Of a stretch of 64,000 nucleotides of DNA, positions 42,320 through 49,663 are shown piece after piece. Source of the DNA: an uncultured Oscillospiraceae bacterium (lineage in GTDB: Bacteria > Bacillota > Clostridia > Oscillospirales > Acutalibacteraceae); NCBI GenBank assembly GCA_948471205.1, contig CAOKRT010000003.1:62001-126000 (forward strand), read 5' to 3'. Numbering within the stretch: the stretch's first letter is position 1; each line of letters begins with the position of its first letter. The notes beneath the pieces are model-generated. The model saw nothing but the letters and a program-made list of their open reading frames with translations, made no database searches and was not told where the DNA came from. Position numbers and translations under genes: made by a program.

Positions 42320-43406
42320 GGGTGTAATATTAGATAATCTGAATGAACTTGAAAAGGTTTCTTGCTTTAAGAAGCCTTTTCTTTGCTGCGGAAACAGTTT
42401 TAAAAATACAGAGGCGTTCAGATTTCTGAATGAAAAATATGATTTAGCCGTATGGGACAAAATACGGCCGAATCCCAGATTTGAGGATATGATTGCTGCG
42501 GCAGAGCTTTTTAAAAGAAACAAATGCGAATTTATAATCGGTGCAGGCGGCGGCTCCGTGCTTGATTCAGCAAAAATGATAAAACTGCTTGTAACAAACA
42601 GCGCCGAAACGGCTTTAACGCAGCCGATGCAGTCAAACAATATTGGTTTTCTTGCCATTCCCACCACAGCCGGCACAGGCTCGGAAGCAACAAGATATTC
42701 AATTTTTTATGTAAACGAAAATGAAAAGCATTCTATTACGCATGATGATTTTTTGCCGGATTATGTTATTCTTAACGAAGAATTTTTAAAAACAGTTCCG
42801 CCGTATCAAAGGCAATGCACCTGTATGGATGCCTTGTGTCACGCGATAGAAAGCTATTGGAATGTTAAAAGCAACAAAGAAAGCAGGGAGTATGCTGAAA
42901 GGGCAATCCGCCTTTTTGTGCAGAATAAAGACGGTTATATTGCAAACCAACCTGAGGCAAACAGGGGCATGCTGATGGCATCCTATTATGCCGGTAAAGC
43001 AATTAACATCACTTCCACCACCTCTGCCCATGCAATGTGCTATAATATCACAATCAACTGCGGTACGGCACACGGTCATTCGGTGGCAGTTAATCTTGCG
43101 GAAATATGGGATTATATGAATGTTCATAACGAACAAATCAATGATGCAAGGGGCAGGAATTTTGTTTTAAAAACATTTGATGAGCTTGGCATTCTTCTGG
43201 GCGGCAGAAATTCGGCAGACGGTGCCCGGATTTTCAGAGCTCTTATTGAGGAATTTGGGCTTTATACACCAAAAGCAGAATCGGCACAGGTGCTTTCTTT
43301 TGCTGAAAACGTAAATGCAGACAGGCTGCTGAACAACCCTACAACGCTTTTATCCGCAGATGTAACGGAAATATATAAAAGGGTATTTAAAATAAATGAA
43401 TATTAA
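42309..43406 (+). CDS. Iron-containing (group III) alcohol dehydrogenase family protein
   Basis: A 365-residue NAD(P)-dependent dehydrogenase. The dinucleotide motif GAGGGSVLDSAK is present and the iron ligands are recognisable in CMDALCHAIESYW (Asp, His), SAHAMCY and GTAHGHS (His, His). Substrate unknown; family members reduce aldehydes. Possible starts are ATG 42282, 42294 and 42309; none has a strong RBS, so 42309 with the least overlap (11 bases with iolB) is chosen. Likely co-transcribed with iolB and the EamA transporter. Confidence 0.85.
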   Translation: MQNKGVILDNLNELEKVSCFKKPFLCCGNSFKNTEAFRFLNEKYDLAVWDKIRPNPRFEDMIAAAELFKRNKCEFIIGAGGGSVLDSAKMIKLLVTNSAETALTQPMQSNNIGFLAIPTTAGTGSEATRYSIFYVNENEKHSITHDDFLPDYVILNEEFLKTVPPYQRQCTCMDALCHAIESYWNVKSNKESREYAERAIRLFVQNKDGYIANQPEANRGMLMASYYAGKAINITSTTSAHAMCYNITINCGTAHGHSVAVNLAEIWDYMNVHNEQINDARGRNFVLKTFDELGILLGGRNSADGARIFRALIEEFGLYTPKAESAQVLSFAENVNADRLLNNPTTLLSADVTEIYKRVFKINEY

Positions 43407-44352
43407 ATTAAAGCTGACAAAATCATATGTTTTTATACCGCTGGCACTGCTTTGCTGTTTTTTGTGGGGCTCTGCCTTTCCGTGCGTAAAAATCGGATAC
43501 GGGCTTTTTAATATAGAAGCGGCGGATTCCTGTTCGCAGATACTTTTTGCAGGAATCAGATTTTTTCTTGCCGGCATTATGGTTGTGATTGCAGGCTCTG
43601 TTATGCAGCAAAGGGTGCTTTATCCGAAGAACAGGGCAGAAACGGGCAGAATCATACTGCTTTCTCTTTTTCAGACGGTATTGCAGTATACGCTTTTTTA
43701 TATCGGGCTTGCGCATACAAGCGGTGTAAAATCAAGTGTGCTGATTGCAGTAAATGTCTTTTTTTCTATTTTAATTTCAACACTTGTTTTTAAAATTGAA
43801 AAACTGACCGTTCAAAAATTAATCGGCGCTGTTACAGGTTTTATCGGAATTGTGGTAATCAATTTAAACTCCGGCGGTTTTGGCGGCGGATTTTCTTTTA
43901 ACGGTGAGGGCGCATTGCTTTTGTCTGCACTTGCGTATTCGGTTTCCGGTGTATTGATAAAACGGTTTTCCGAACAATCGGATACAGTGATGCTTTCAGG
44001 CTGGCAGTTTATTTTCGGCGGTGCAGTGATGATTCTTTTCGGTTTTGCGGCAGGCGGGCGGATTATATATACAGGCGGAATACGCGGTGTATTAATCATT
44101 TTGTATCTTGCTTTTGTATCTGCGGCGGCATATACAGTTTGGGGCATTCTTCTTAAATATAATTCGGTTTCCAGGCTGTCCGTTATCGGGCTCACAAATC
44201 CTGTTTTCGGTGTTTTGCTGTCTGCTCTTCTTCTTGGCGAAGCGGCAGAGGCATTCCGTTTTAAAAATCTTTGTGCTTTAATTCTTGTTTGTTTGGGAAT
44301 AGCGGCTGTAAACGCAAAGCTTCCTTATAAAAAAAGAAAAGTTGACAAATAA
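43396..44352 (+). CDS. DMT-superfamily (EamA) transporter
   Basis: A 318-residue protein with ten membrane segments in two EamA repeats. Typical lines are LLCCFLWGSAFPCVKIGY at the start of repeat 1 and ALLLSALAYSVSGVLIKRF at the start of repeat 2, with NPVFGVLLSALLLGE near the end. These export or import small metabolites such as amino acids. It overlaps the Fe-ADH gene by 11 bases and ends the mscL-hydrolase-iolB-ADH run. The promoter of the next unit lies over its last codons. Confidence 0.88.
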   Translation: MNIKLKLTKSYVFIPLALLCCFLWGSAFPCVKIGYGLFNIEAADSCSQILFAGIRFFLAGIMVVIAGSVMQQRVLYPKNRAETGRIILLSLFQTVLQYTLFYIGLAHTSGVKSSVLIAVNVFFSILISTLVFKIEKLTVQKLIGAVTGFIGIVVINLNSGGFGGGFSFNGEGALLLSALAYSVSGVLIKRFSEQSDTVMLSGWQFIFGGAVMILFGFAAGGRIIYTGGIRGVLIILYLAFVSAAAYTVWGILLKYNSVSRLSVIGLTNPVFGVLLSALLLGEAAEAFRFKNLCALILVCLGIAAVNAKLPYKKRKVDK

Positions 44353-44370
44353 TTTTCGGTTTGCTATTAT
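44342..44370 (+). promoter_or_regulatory. Strong promoter ahead of the leader ORF
   Basis: TTGACA (44342-44347), 17-base spacer, TATTAT (44365-44370), overlapping the end of the EamA gene. Confidence 0.8.
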
Positions 44371-44397
44371 GTTTTTATAAACTGAAAGGAAAAAATT

Positions 44398-44502
44398 ATG
44401 TTTTGTTTTAATTTTGAAATGGATTACAGAACCGCAGATTCTATGTTTTTTCAGCATAGAACTGATTTTCTGTACTCATTTTCGGAATTAATGCAGGTAT
44501 AG
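44398..44502 (+). CDS. Phe-rich 34-residue leader peptide candidate
   Basis: An ATG with the RBS GAAAGGA opens a 34-codon frame: 7 Phe and 2 Tyr residues (MFCFNFEMDY..., ...MFFQH..., ...FLYSF). It lies between a near-consensus promoter and a terminator hairpin (44530-44560) and ends 27 bases before that hairpin. This is the layout of translational attenuation. The downstream gene (44589) has no known link to aromatic amino acids, so the function is unproven. It could also be a free small protein. Confidence 0.5.
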   Translation: MFCFNFEMDYRTADSMFFQHRTDFLYSFSELMQV

Positions 44503-44529
44503 TTGGTACATTGTATTTGTGTGATTATA

Positions 44530-44563
44530 AAACCGCTGATGAGTATATCGTCAGCGGTTTTTT
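44530..44563 (+). terminator. Terminator/attenuator between leader ORF and kinase
   Basis: AAACCGCTGA (44530-44539) pairs with TCAGCGGTTT (44551-44560), extended by a short inner helix, then T-run. The P-loop kinase gene starts 26 bases after it with its own RBS AAGGAGGAAC. Confidence 0.78.
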
Positions 44564-44588
44564 ATATTTATTTTAAGGAGGAACAGGA

Positions 44589-45140
44589 ATGAAATTAGTA
44601 TTTATTTTAGGAGATGCCGCCGTAGGAAAAATGACGGTTGGGCAGGAGCTTATGAAAATAACGGATTTGCGCCTTTTTCATAACCATGTAACAATAGAAC
44701 CTGTTTTAGAGGTATTCGGAGAATGGAACTTCCATGTCATTTCCTCTTTAAGGGATATTATGTTTGAAGAATTTGCAAAATCAGAACAGTACGGCATGAT
44801 TGTTACACTGATGCTTGCATTTGACGAACAGGAGGATTGGGATTACCTTGAACATATTAAAGATTTTTTCAGACCGTATAACACAGAATTTTATTATGTT
44901 GAACTGTTTGCGCCGCAGGAAATCCGCCTGAAAAGAAATACAACGGAAAACCGATTAAGGCATAAGGCATCAAAACGTGATATTGAACAATCGAACCGGC
45001 GTTTGCTGAATGATGATGCCGCACACCGTTTTGTAAGCTATGACGGTGAAATTCCGTTTGAAAATTATATTAAAATAGATAATTCCGATTTGCCGCCCGA
45101 ACAGGCAGCTCAGATAATAAAGAAACAATTTCATTTATAG
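44589..45140 (+). CDS. P-loop kinase-like NTPase (AAA-17/shikimate-kinase-like fold)
   Basis: A 183-residue small-molecule kinase-like protein. Walker A is GDAAVGKMT (8-16), where Met replaces the usual Ser/Thr; GKMTVGQEL-plus-LFHNHVT is typical of this uncharacterised family rather than a defect. A lid-like region with several Arg (RLKRNTTENRLRHKASKR) is seen about residues 118-136. Substrate unknown. RBS AAGGAGGAAC. It is downstream of an attenuator-like element. Confidence 0.82.
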   Translation: MKLVFILGDAAVGKMTVGQELMKITDLRLFHNHVTIEPVLEVFGEWNFHVISSLRDIMFEEFAKSEQYGMIVTLMLAFDEQEDWDYLEHIKDFFRPYNTEFYYVELFAPQEIRLKRNTTENRLRHKASKRDIEQSNRRLLNDDAAHRFVSYDGEIPFENYIKIDNSDLPPEQAAQIIKKQFHL

Positions 45141-45149
45141 GAGAAGACT

Positions 45150-45255
45150 ATGCTTGAAAACAAAATACAGACGGCGGCAGGGATTTGACCGGGAGCTTGC
45201 ATCTGCCGCTGATGCAGCAATACCTGATTTAAAGAAAGGAGAAGTTATTTATTAA
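45150..45255 (+). pseudogene. Short broken ORF, possible remnant
   Basis: After the kinase stop an RBS (AGGAG at 45139-45143) and ATG at 45150 open a frame that stops after 12 codons (MLENKIQTAAGI). The +1 frame from TTG 45154 stays open to TAA at 45253-45255 (ending LASAADAAIPDLKKGEVIY). A single-base shift would join the two into a peptide of about 35 residues. It could be a decayed small gene or chance. Confidence 0.3.
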
Positions 45256-45394
45256 TAATACCGGCACACAGGAAATAAAAACGTATAGACTGTTTTTAAG
45301 TAAAGTTCAGACATCCGATTATCGTTTTTCATCAAAAATCATATTCTGTTACAGGGCGTAAATGTAATCTCTTATTATTAAAGGAGAATAAACG

Positions 45395-45613
45395 ATGAAA
45401 TTCACAAAAGAAACCTTTAACAGAATGATAAGAACTTTTATTCAGACAGCCGTAAGCTATATTGCAGTTCATATTGCAACAGTTGATTTTTCAGAAAGCA
45501 AAAATCTTCTTCGCGCTGCGCTTACAGGTATCGGTGTTTCGGCCGCAGCGGCGGGGCTTTCGGCAGTTATGAATCTTGAAAAAAAGCAAATTGATGAAAG
45601 CGGTGAAAAATAA
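45395..45613 (+). CDS. Holin-like small membrane protein
   Basis: A 72-residue protein with a basic amphipathic N-terminus (ETFNRMIRTFIQTAVSYIAV) and a second small hydrophobic segment (LTGIGVSAAAAGLSAVMNL) and a charged tail. The RTFIQTA pattern and size resemble r1t-type phage holins. It ends one base before the GH25 lysozyme start, the standard holin-endolysin order. RBS AAAGGAGAA. No other phage genes are adjacent, so it may be a domesticated lysis module. Confidence 0.65.
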   Translation: MKFTKETFNRMIRTFIQTAVSYIAVHIATVDFSESKNLLRAALTGIGVSAAAAGLSAVMNLEKKQIDESGEK

Positions 45614-45614
45614 T

Positions 45615-46673
45615 ATGGCATATTTCGGAGTGGATTTGTCAGAGCACAACGGCTCTGTTAATTGGAATGAACTTGCAAAAAATGTTGATTTTGCCATTAT
45701 AAGAATAGGCTGGGTGGGCAATAAAAATAACCACACGGTTGATGACAGGTTTGAAGAATATTACCGTGCTGCAAAAGCGGCAGGTGTAAAAATAGGCGTA
45801 TATGTTTATATTTATTCAAACAGCGAAACTTCTGCAAGAGAGGGTGCTGAATGGGCTGTAAAACGTCTTGCCGGCAAAACAGTTGAATTGCCTGTATACT
45901 GTGATATGGAGGACAGTAGCCTTACAAGTCTCGGGCGCACAAAAATAACTTCCATTGCAAAGGCGTTTAATTCCGTTATTGAAAAAAACGGATTTTGGGC
46001 CGGTATTTATGCAAATAAAAACTGGTATGATAATTATCTTGAAAAAGGTATTGAAAAGCGCTATACAAGCTGGATAGCCCATTATACAAGCGGAACAGAT
46101 AAATACAAGGGCGAATACGATGTATGGCAGAATTCTTCCGACGGTACGGTAGGCGGATTAAGCTCAAGAGTAGACACCAACTATATGTATCGTAACCTGT
46201 TCAGGGCGGTCAGCGGAAGCAATGAACCTGAAAAGCCGGCAGAGGGCAGTTTTCCGGTGCCTGTTAAATGGCAGAACGGTTACAGCAATGAGACGGTGTA
46301 TAAAAGAAATGATTTTTCTGAAAAAATAGGTACAATTTTTCCGTATTCTTCAGAACTGTGTTACAGCAAAGCAGGCAATGCCTTGCTGATTGTTTATGAT
46401 ATTGAAGGAACGAACAAACACAAGGCAGGTTTTGTAAGCTATAAGGGCGGAGTTGAAAAAGCGCCGCCGGAAAGCAAAACATGGGTTAACGGTTATACTC
46501 CCGAAGTTGTATATGCCGATACAGCAAAGCGGCTTTCTGTGGGCAGCATGAATCCTTACGGAAAGGCATATTGCCTTGGTATTATAGACGGCATGTACCT
46601 TGTGCTTTATTATGTAAGCGGAACCAGTATTCAGAAAGCAGGCTTTGTTGATTATCACGGCGGAATAAAATAA
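45615..46673 (+). CDS. GH25 muramidase (endolysin-like) with two C-terminal repeats
   Basis: A 352-residue lysozyme. The GH25 catalytic domain is residues 2-195: FGVDLSEHNGSVNW (Asp7), AIIRIGWVG, GVYVYIYSNS, LPVYCDMEDSS with the catalytic acid pair, and VDTNYMYRNLF. Behind it are two repeats of about 60 residues (WQNGYSNETVYKR...KAGFVSYKGGV and WVNGYTPEVVYAD...KAGFVDYHGGI), probably cell-wall binding. It has no signal peptide, as expected for a holin-dependent endolysin. Start 45615 is one base after the holin stop; the upstream in-frame ATG (45576) lies inside the holin gene. Confidence 0.9.
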   Translation: MAYFGVDLSEHNGSVNWNELAKNVDFAIIRIGWVGNKNNHTVDDRFEEYYRAAKAAGVKIGVYVYIYSNSETSAREGAEWAVKRLAGKTVELPVYCDMEDSSLTSLGRTKITSIAKAFNSVIEKNGFWAGIYANKNWYDNYLEKGIEKRYTSWIAHYTSGTDKYKGEYDVWQNSSDGTVGGLSSRVDTNYMYRNLFRAVSGSNEPEKPAEGSFPVPVKWQNGYSNETVYKRNDFSEKIGTIFPYSSELCYSKAGNALLIVYDIEGTNKHKAGFVSYKGGVEKAPPESKTWVNGYTPEVVYADTAKRLSVGSMNPYGKAYCLGIIDGMYLVLYYVSGTSIQKAGFVDYHGGIK

Positions 46674-46682
46674 AAAAAGATT

Positions 46683-46712
46683 CCCCTTATTTTGAATAAG
46701 GGGATGTTTTTC
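46683..46712. terminator. Terminator after the GH25 gene
   Basis: CCCCTTAT (46683-46690) pairs with ATAAGGGG (46696-46703), 5-base loop, then TGTTTTT; A-run on the other side. Confidence 0.8.
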
Positions 46713-46729
46713 GTTGTGCCGATATTAAA

Positions 46730-47071
46730 TTATACAGTGGCAGTCGCTTCGGTTCTTTGTATATCGGCAACAATAATGGCAATCAGTTCTGAAACAGATG
46801 GTTCAGAGGAAAGCTTATAGCCGGCAGTTTTGCAAAGCGCCTCTTTGTTTTTCTTCCATATTTTATGTGAAAGCGTGCGGATATTGCGCTCAACCGTGTA
46901 GTACGGACAGCCGCATTTAACGGAAACAGGAAAATAAATTTCTTTAAAAACAGACTGCAGGCGGAAATCGTCTTCAAGCGCAAGCTCAACCGATAACAAA
47001 AGCTGGCGGTATCCTTTATAGTTTTTTGTAATGCCAAGTGAAATCAGCTTTTCTTCAATTATAGTATTCAA
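46730..47071 (-). CDS. Stand-alone Spo0A C-terminal (DNA-binding) domain protein, copy 1
   Basis: A 113-residue protein that matches the effector domain of Spo0A and nothing else; the receiver domain is absent. Family marks: LGITKNYKGYRQLLLSVELA, LEDDFRLQSVFKEIYFPVS, the recognition-helix motif YTVERNIRTLSHKIW and EPSVSELIAIIVADIQR. It should bind DNA without phosphorylation control. A close paralogue is 47270-47620, on the same strand and upstream. Role could be to modulate sporulation genes or a separate regulon. Confidence 0.83.
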   Translation of the reverse strand: MNTIIEEKLISLGITKNYKGYRQLLLSVELALEDDFRLQSVFKEIYFPVSVKCGCPYYTVERNIRTLSHKIWKKNKEALCKTAGYKLSSEPSVSELIAIIVADIQRTEATATV

Positions 47072-47229
47072 TTTAAAATCTCCTTAAAATCATCATTAAG
47101 GAAAGTTTATTATAAATTTAACGGCCGATAAAATATTTAGTCATTAAAATACGTTTAACGACGTTATTATGTAATTTGCGACATTGCGCCGTATTATGCA
47201 GGCATTTTCATAAATATTTTTGGATAAAA

Positions 47230-47270
47230 AAACACAAACCCTCTGTTTAAATAACAGAGGGTTTGTGTTT
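47230..47270 (-). terminator. Terminator between the two Spo0A-like genes
   Basis: An 18-bp perfect stem (47230-47247 with 47253-47270), 5-base loop, T-run on the minus strand. It shows the upstream copy is a separate transcript. Confidence 0.9.
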
Positions 47271-47620
47271 TAAGGTAAAATAAAAAGAGCTTCTGTGCGC
47301 TGAATATCGGCGACCAGAATCGATATCATTTCAGACACAGAAGGCTCCTTGGTTAACTCGTAGCGGGCAATTTTATTCAGTTCTTTTCGGTTGCTTTTCC
47401 ATGCTTTATATAATACAGTGCGGATATTTCTTTCCACACAGCAAGGGTTGCATTTGTACTTTTCGGCAACCGGAGTGTAGATTTCCTTAATAACCGATTG
47501 CAGCCTCAAATCATCCTCCAGTGCCAGTTCAACAGCATGTTTCAGCAGGTAATAGCCGTTATATTTTTTGGTTATTCCAAGTTTTTGCAGTTTATCATCA
47601 ATTTGTATCGTTCTTTTCAT
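47270..47620 (-). CDS. Stand-alone Spo0A C-terminal (DNA-binding) domain protein, copy 2
   Basis: A 116-residue paralogue of copy 1, sharing identical runs such as VELALEDD, VERNIRT, EPSVSE and VADIQRTEA. Spo0A features KLGITKKYNGYYLLKHAVEL, SVIKEIYTPVAEKYKC and CVERNIRTVLYKAW are clear. No receiver domain or membrane segment. RBS AAGGAGGG precedes ATG 47620. Conserved tandem copies suggest a real function rather than decay. Confidence 0.83.
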   Translation of the reverse strand: MKRTIQIDDKLQKLGITKKYNGYYLLKHAVELALEDDLRLQSVIKEIYTPVAEKYKCNPCCVERNIRTVLYKAWKSNRKELNKIARYELTKEPSVSEMISILVADIQRTEALFILP

Positions 47621-47771
47621 AATAAACCCTCCTTAAATTTAGTAAGAAAAGTTTATAGTAAAAAATCAAAATTATTTTTCAACCTGCAATATTACAAAAG
47701 AAAACTGCGAAAGTGTATATTTCAAAGACAGAAACTGTATATTTTTCAGCATAAAAGAGATGTTTATAAAG

Positions 47772-47798
47772 AAAAAGCAGGTCAAAGACCTGCTTTTT
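47772..47798 (-). terminator. Terminator of tRNA-Pro
   Basis: A 12-bp perfect stem (47772-47783 with 47787-47798), 3-base loop, T-run on the minus strand directly after the tRNA. Confidence 0.88.
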
Positions 47799-47875
47799 TG
47801 GTCGAGGTGACAAGATTCGAACTTGCGACCCCCACGTCCCGAACGTGGTGCTCTACCAAACTGAGCCACACCTCG
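47799..47875 (-). tRNA. tRNA-Pro (anticodon CGG)
   Basis: A full cloverleaf on the minus strand: acceptor CGAGGTG/CACCTCG, D arm with GCTC/GAGC, anticodon stem CCACG/CGTGG around the loop TTCGGGA (anticodon CGG), T arm with TTCGAAT, discriminator A and an encoded CCA. 77 bases. It reads the CCG codon. A single tRNA followed by its own terminator. Confidence 0.95.
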
Positions 47876-48083
47876 ATTAACTTTAGCAGAGATATTATTA
47901 CATATTTTTCAGGATTTTGCAAGAGTTATTTTTATTTTATTAAAAATTAGCGAAATAAAATAATAAATTTGTTACTTGTGCCGTATATAAAAAGAAAACA
48001 GCCCGTATATAATTGTGCATAAAAAATATGAATCAAACTGTTTCATTTTTTATAAAATACCACTTTAAATATGAAAGTGCATT

Positions 48084-48092
48084 TGATATAAT
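48084..48092 (+). promoter_or_regulatory. Extended -10 promoter of the PurF-like gene
   Basis: TGATATAAT (48084-48092) is an extended -10; the -35 region (TTTAAA, 48064-48069) is weak. The rest of 47876-48141 is AT-rich, with CCGTATATA twice (near 47983 and 48003) and no other feature that I see. Confidence 0.5.
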
Positions 48093-48141
48093 ATTTATAT
48101 ACTCATTTATAACAAACGAAATATTATGCAGGAGGATGATT

Positions 48142-49548
48142 ATGGGCGGATTTTTTGGTGCAGCGTCAAAAGACGATTGTGTATTTGATTTGTTTTTCGG
48201 TGTGGATTATCATTCGCATCTTGGAACAAGACGTGCCGGAATGGCTGTTTACAGCGAAGAAAACGGGTTTGATAAAGCGATTCACAATATTGAGAATGCA
48301 CCGTTCAGAACAAAGTTTACGAAAGAATCAAATTCTATGCACGGTTCGCTGGGAATAGGATGTATTTCTGATTTTGAAGCGCAGCCAATTCTTGTGCGTT
48401 CACATCATGGCACATTTGCCATTACAACAGTGGGAAAAATCAACAATGCGGATGAAATAGTTGAAGATATTATCAAAACCAATACGCATTTTTTTGAAAT
48501 GCAGAATGGTGAAATCAATCCTACAGAACTTGTGGCGGCAATTATTAATCAGAAAGATAATTTTATTGACGGAATTAAATATGCCCAGGAAATCATTGAA
48601 GGCTCCATGAGCATGCTGATTCTTACTTCTAAGGGAATTTTTGCCGCAAGGGACAAGCTGGGAAGAACCCCGATTGTTGCCGGGAAAAAAGACAGCGGTT
48701 ACTGCTTCAGCTTTGAAAGCTTTGCCTATCTTAATCTTGGCTACACCGATTACAGGGAACTTGGTCCCGGAGAAATCGCTGTCATGACAGCAGACGGCAT
48801 CAAAACAATAGTCGCACCCGGAAAGGATATGAAAATATGCACGTTCCTTTGGATTTATTACGGCTATCCGTCATCCTCTTATGAGGGAATAAGCGTTGAA
48901 AAAATGCGTTATAACTGCGGACAGGCACTTGCCCGCCGTGATAATGTAAAACCGGATATTGTTGCCGGTGTTCCGGATTCGGGAATTGCCCATGCCATAG
49001 GATATGCAAATGAATCAGGCGTGCCGTTTTCCAGACCGTTTGTTAAATATACGCCCACATGGCCGCGTTCGTTTATGCCTACACATCAGAGCAAAAGAGA
49101 TTTGATTGCAAAAATGAAACTGATTCCGATTCATGATTTGATAGAGGGAAAAAGTCTGCTTTTAATTGACGATTCCATTGTAAGGGGCACACAGCTTCGT
49201 GAAACAACAGAATTTCTTTATGCAAGCGGCGCAAAAGAAGTGCATATACGTCCGGCATGTCCTCCTTTGTTTTATGGCTGTAAATATCTTAATTTTTCAC
49301 GTTCAACTTCTGAGATGGAACTGATTACACGCCGTGTAATCAAGGAATTTGAAGGTGATAATGTAAGCGATGATGTGTTTGCGGAATATACGAATCCTGA
49401 CAGTGAAAAATATCAGAAAATGATGGACAGAATTTGCGAATTGCTTCATTTTACATCTCTTCGGTATCATCGTCTTGATGATATGATTGAAGCAGTCGGA
49501 ATAGAGCCTGAAAAGCTTTGCACATATTGCTGGAACGGAAAAGAATAA
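48142..49548 (+). CDS. PurF-like amidophosphoribosyltransferase homologue lacking the N-terminal cysteine
   Basis: A 468-residue protein with the PurF layout: N-terminal Ntn glutaminase-like domain (1-230) and C-terminal phosphoribosyltransferase domain (about 260-440). The PRPP loop is intact (LLLIDDSIVRGTQ, Asp343-Asp344) and so are VPDSGIAHAIGYA and FVKYTPTW. True PurF starts (after processing) with Cys-Gly; here the start is MGGFFGAASKDDC, so the glutamine-hydrolysing nucleophile is missing. It may use ammonia or do something else. No pur genes are adjacent. The start at 48142 is set by GGAGG 6 bases upstream. C-terminal CTYCW is odd. Confidence 0.85.
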   Translation: MGGFFGAASKDDCVFDLFFGVDYHSHLGTRRAGMAVYSEENGFDKAIHNIENAPFRTKFTKESNSMHGSLGIGCISDFEAQPILVRSHHGTFAITTVGKINNADEIVEDIIKTNTHFFEMQNGEINPTELVAAIINQKDNFIDGIKYAQEIIEGSMSMLILTSKGIFAARDKLGRTPIVAGKKDSGYCFSFESFAYLNLGYTDYRELGPGEIAVMTADGIKTIVAPGKDMKICTFLWIYYGYPSSSYEGISVEKMRYNCGQALARRDNVKPDIVAGVPDSGIAHAIGYANESGVPFSRPFVKYTPTWPRSFMPTHQSKRDLIAKMKLIPIHDLIEGKSLLLIDDSIVRGTQLRETTEFLYASGAKEVHIRPACPPLFYGCKYLNFSRSTSEMELITRRVIKEFEGDNVSDDVFAEYTNPDSEKYQKMMDRICELLHFTSLRYHRLDDMIEAVGIEPEKLCTYCWNGKE

Positions 49549-49565
49549 ACTGTATAATATATTTC

Positions 49566-49600
49566 ACCCTGTAAAATATGCATTTTGCAGGGTCTTTTTT
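49566..49600 (+). terminator. Terminator after the PurF-like gene
   Basis: ACCCTG-t-AAAAT (49566-49577) pairs with ATTTT-g-CAGGGT (49582-49593), followed by CTTTTTT. Confidence 0.85.
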
Positions 49601-49663
49601 GTTCTGCAAAAAATAAAAAATGCAACCGGTTTCGGCTGCATTAATTTTTTATAAAAAGCTGAT

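Noticed and set aside
44589-44640. Defective Walker A (GKM instead of GKS/T) in the small kinase
   Set aside because: GKMTVGQEL with LFHNH is the normal form in this family as far as I recall, so it is not evidence of decay.
45395-47875. Prophage or integrative element ending at tRNA-Pro
   Set aside because: No integrase, capsid, terminase or tail genes and no visible direct repeat of the tRNA 3' end; only a two-gene lysis cassette is present.
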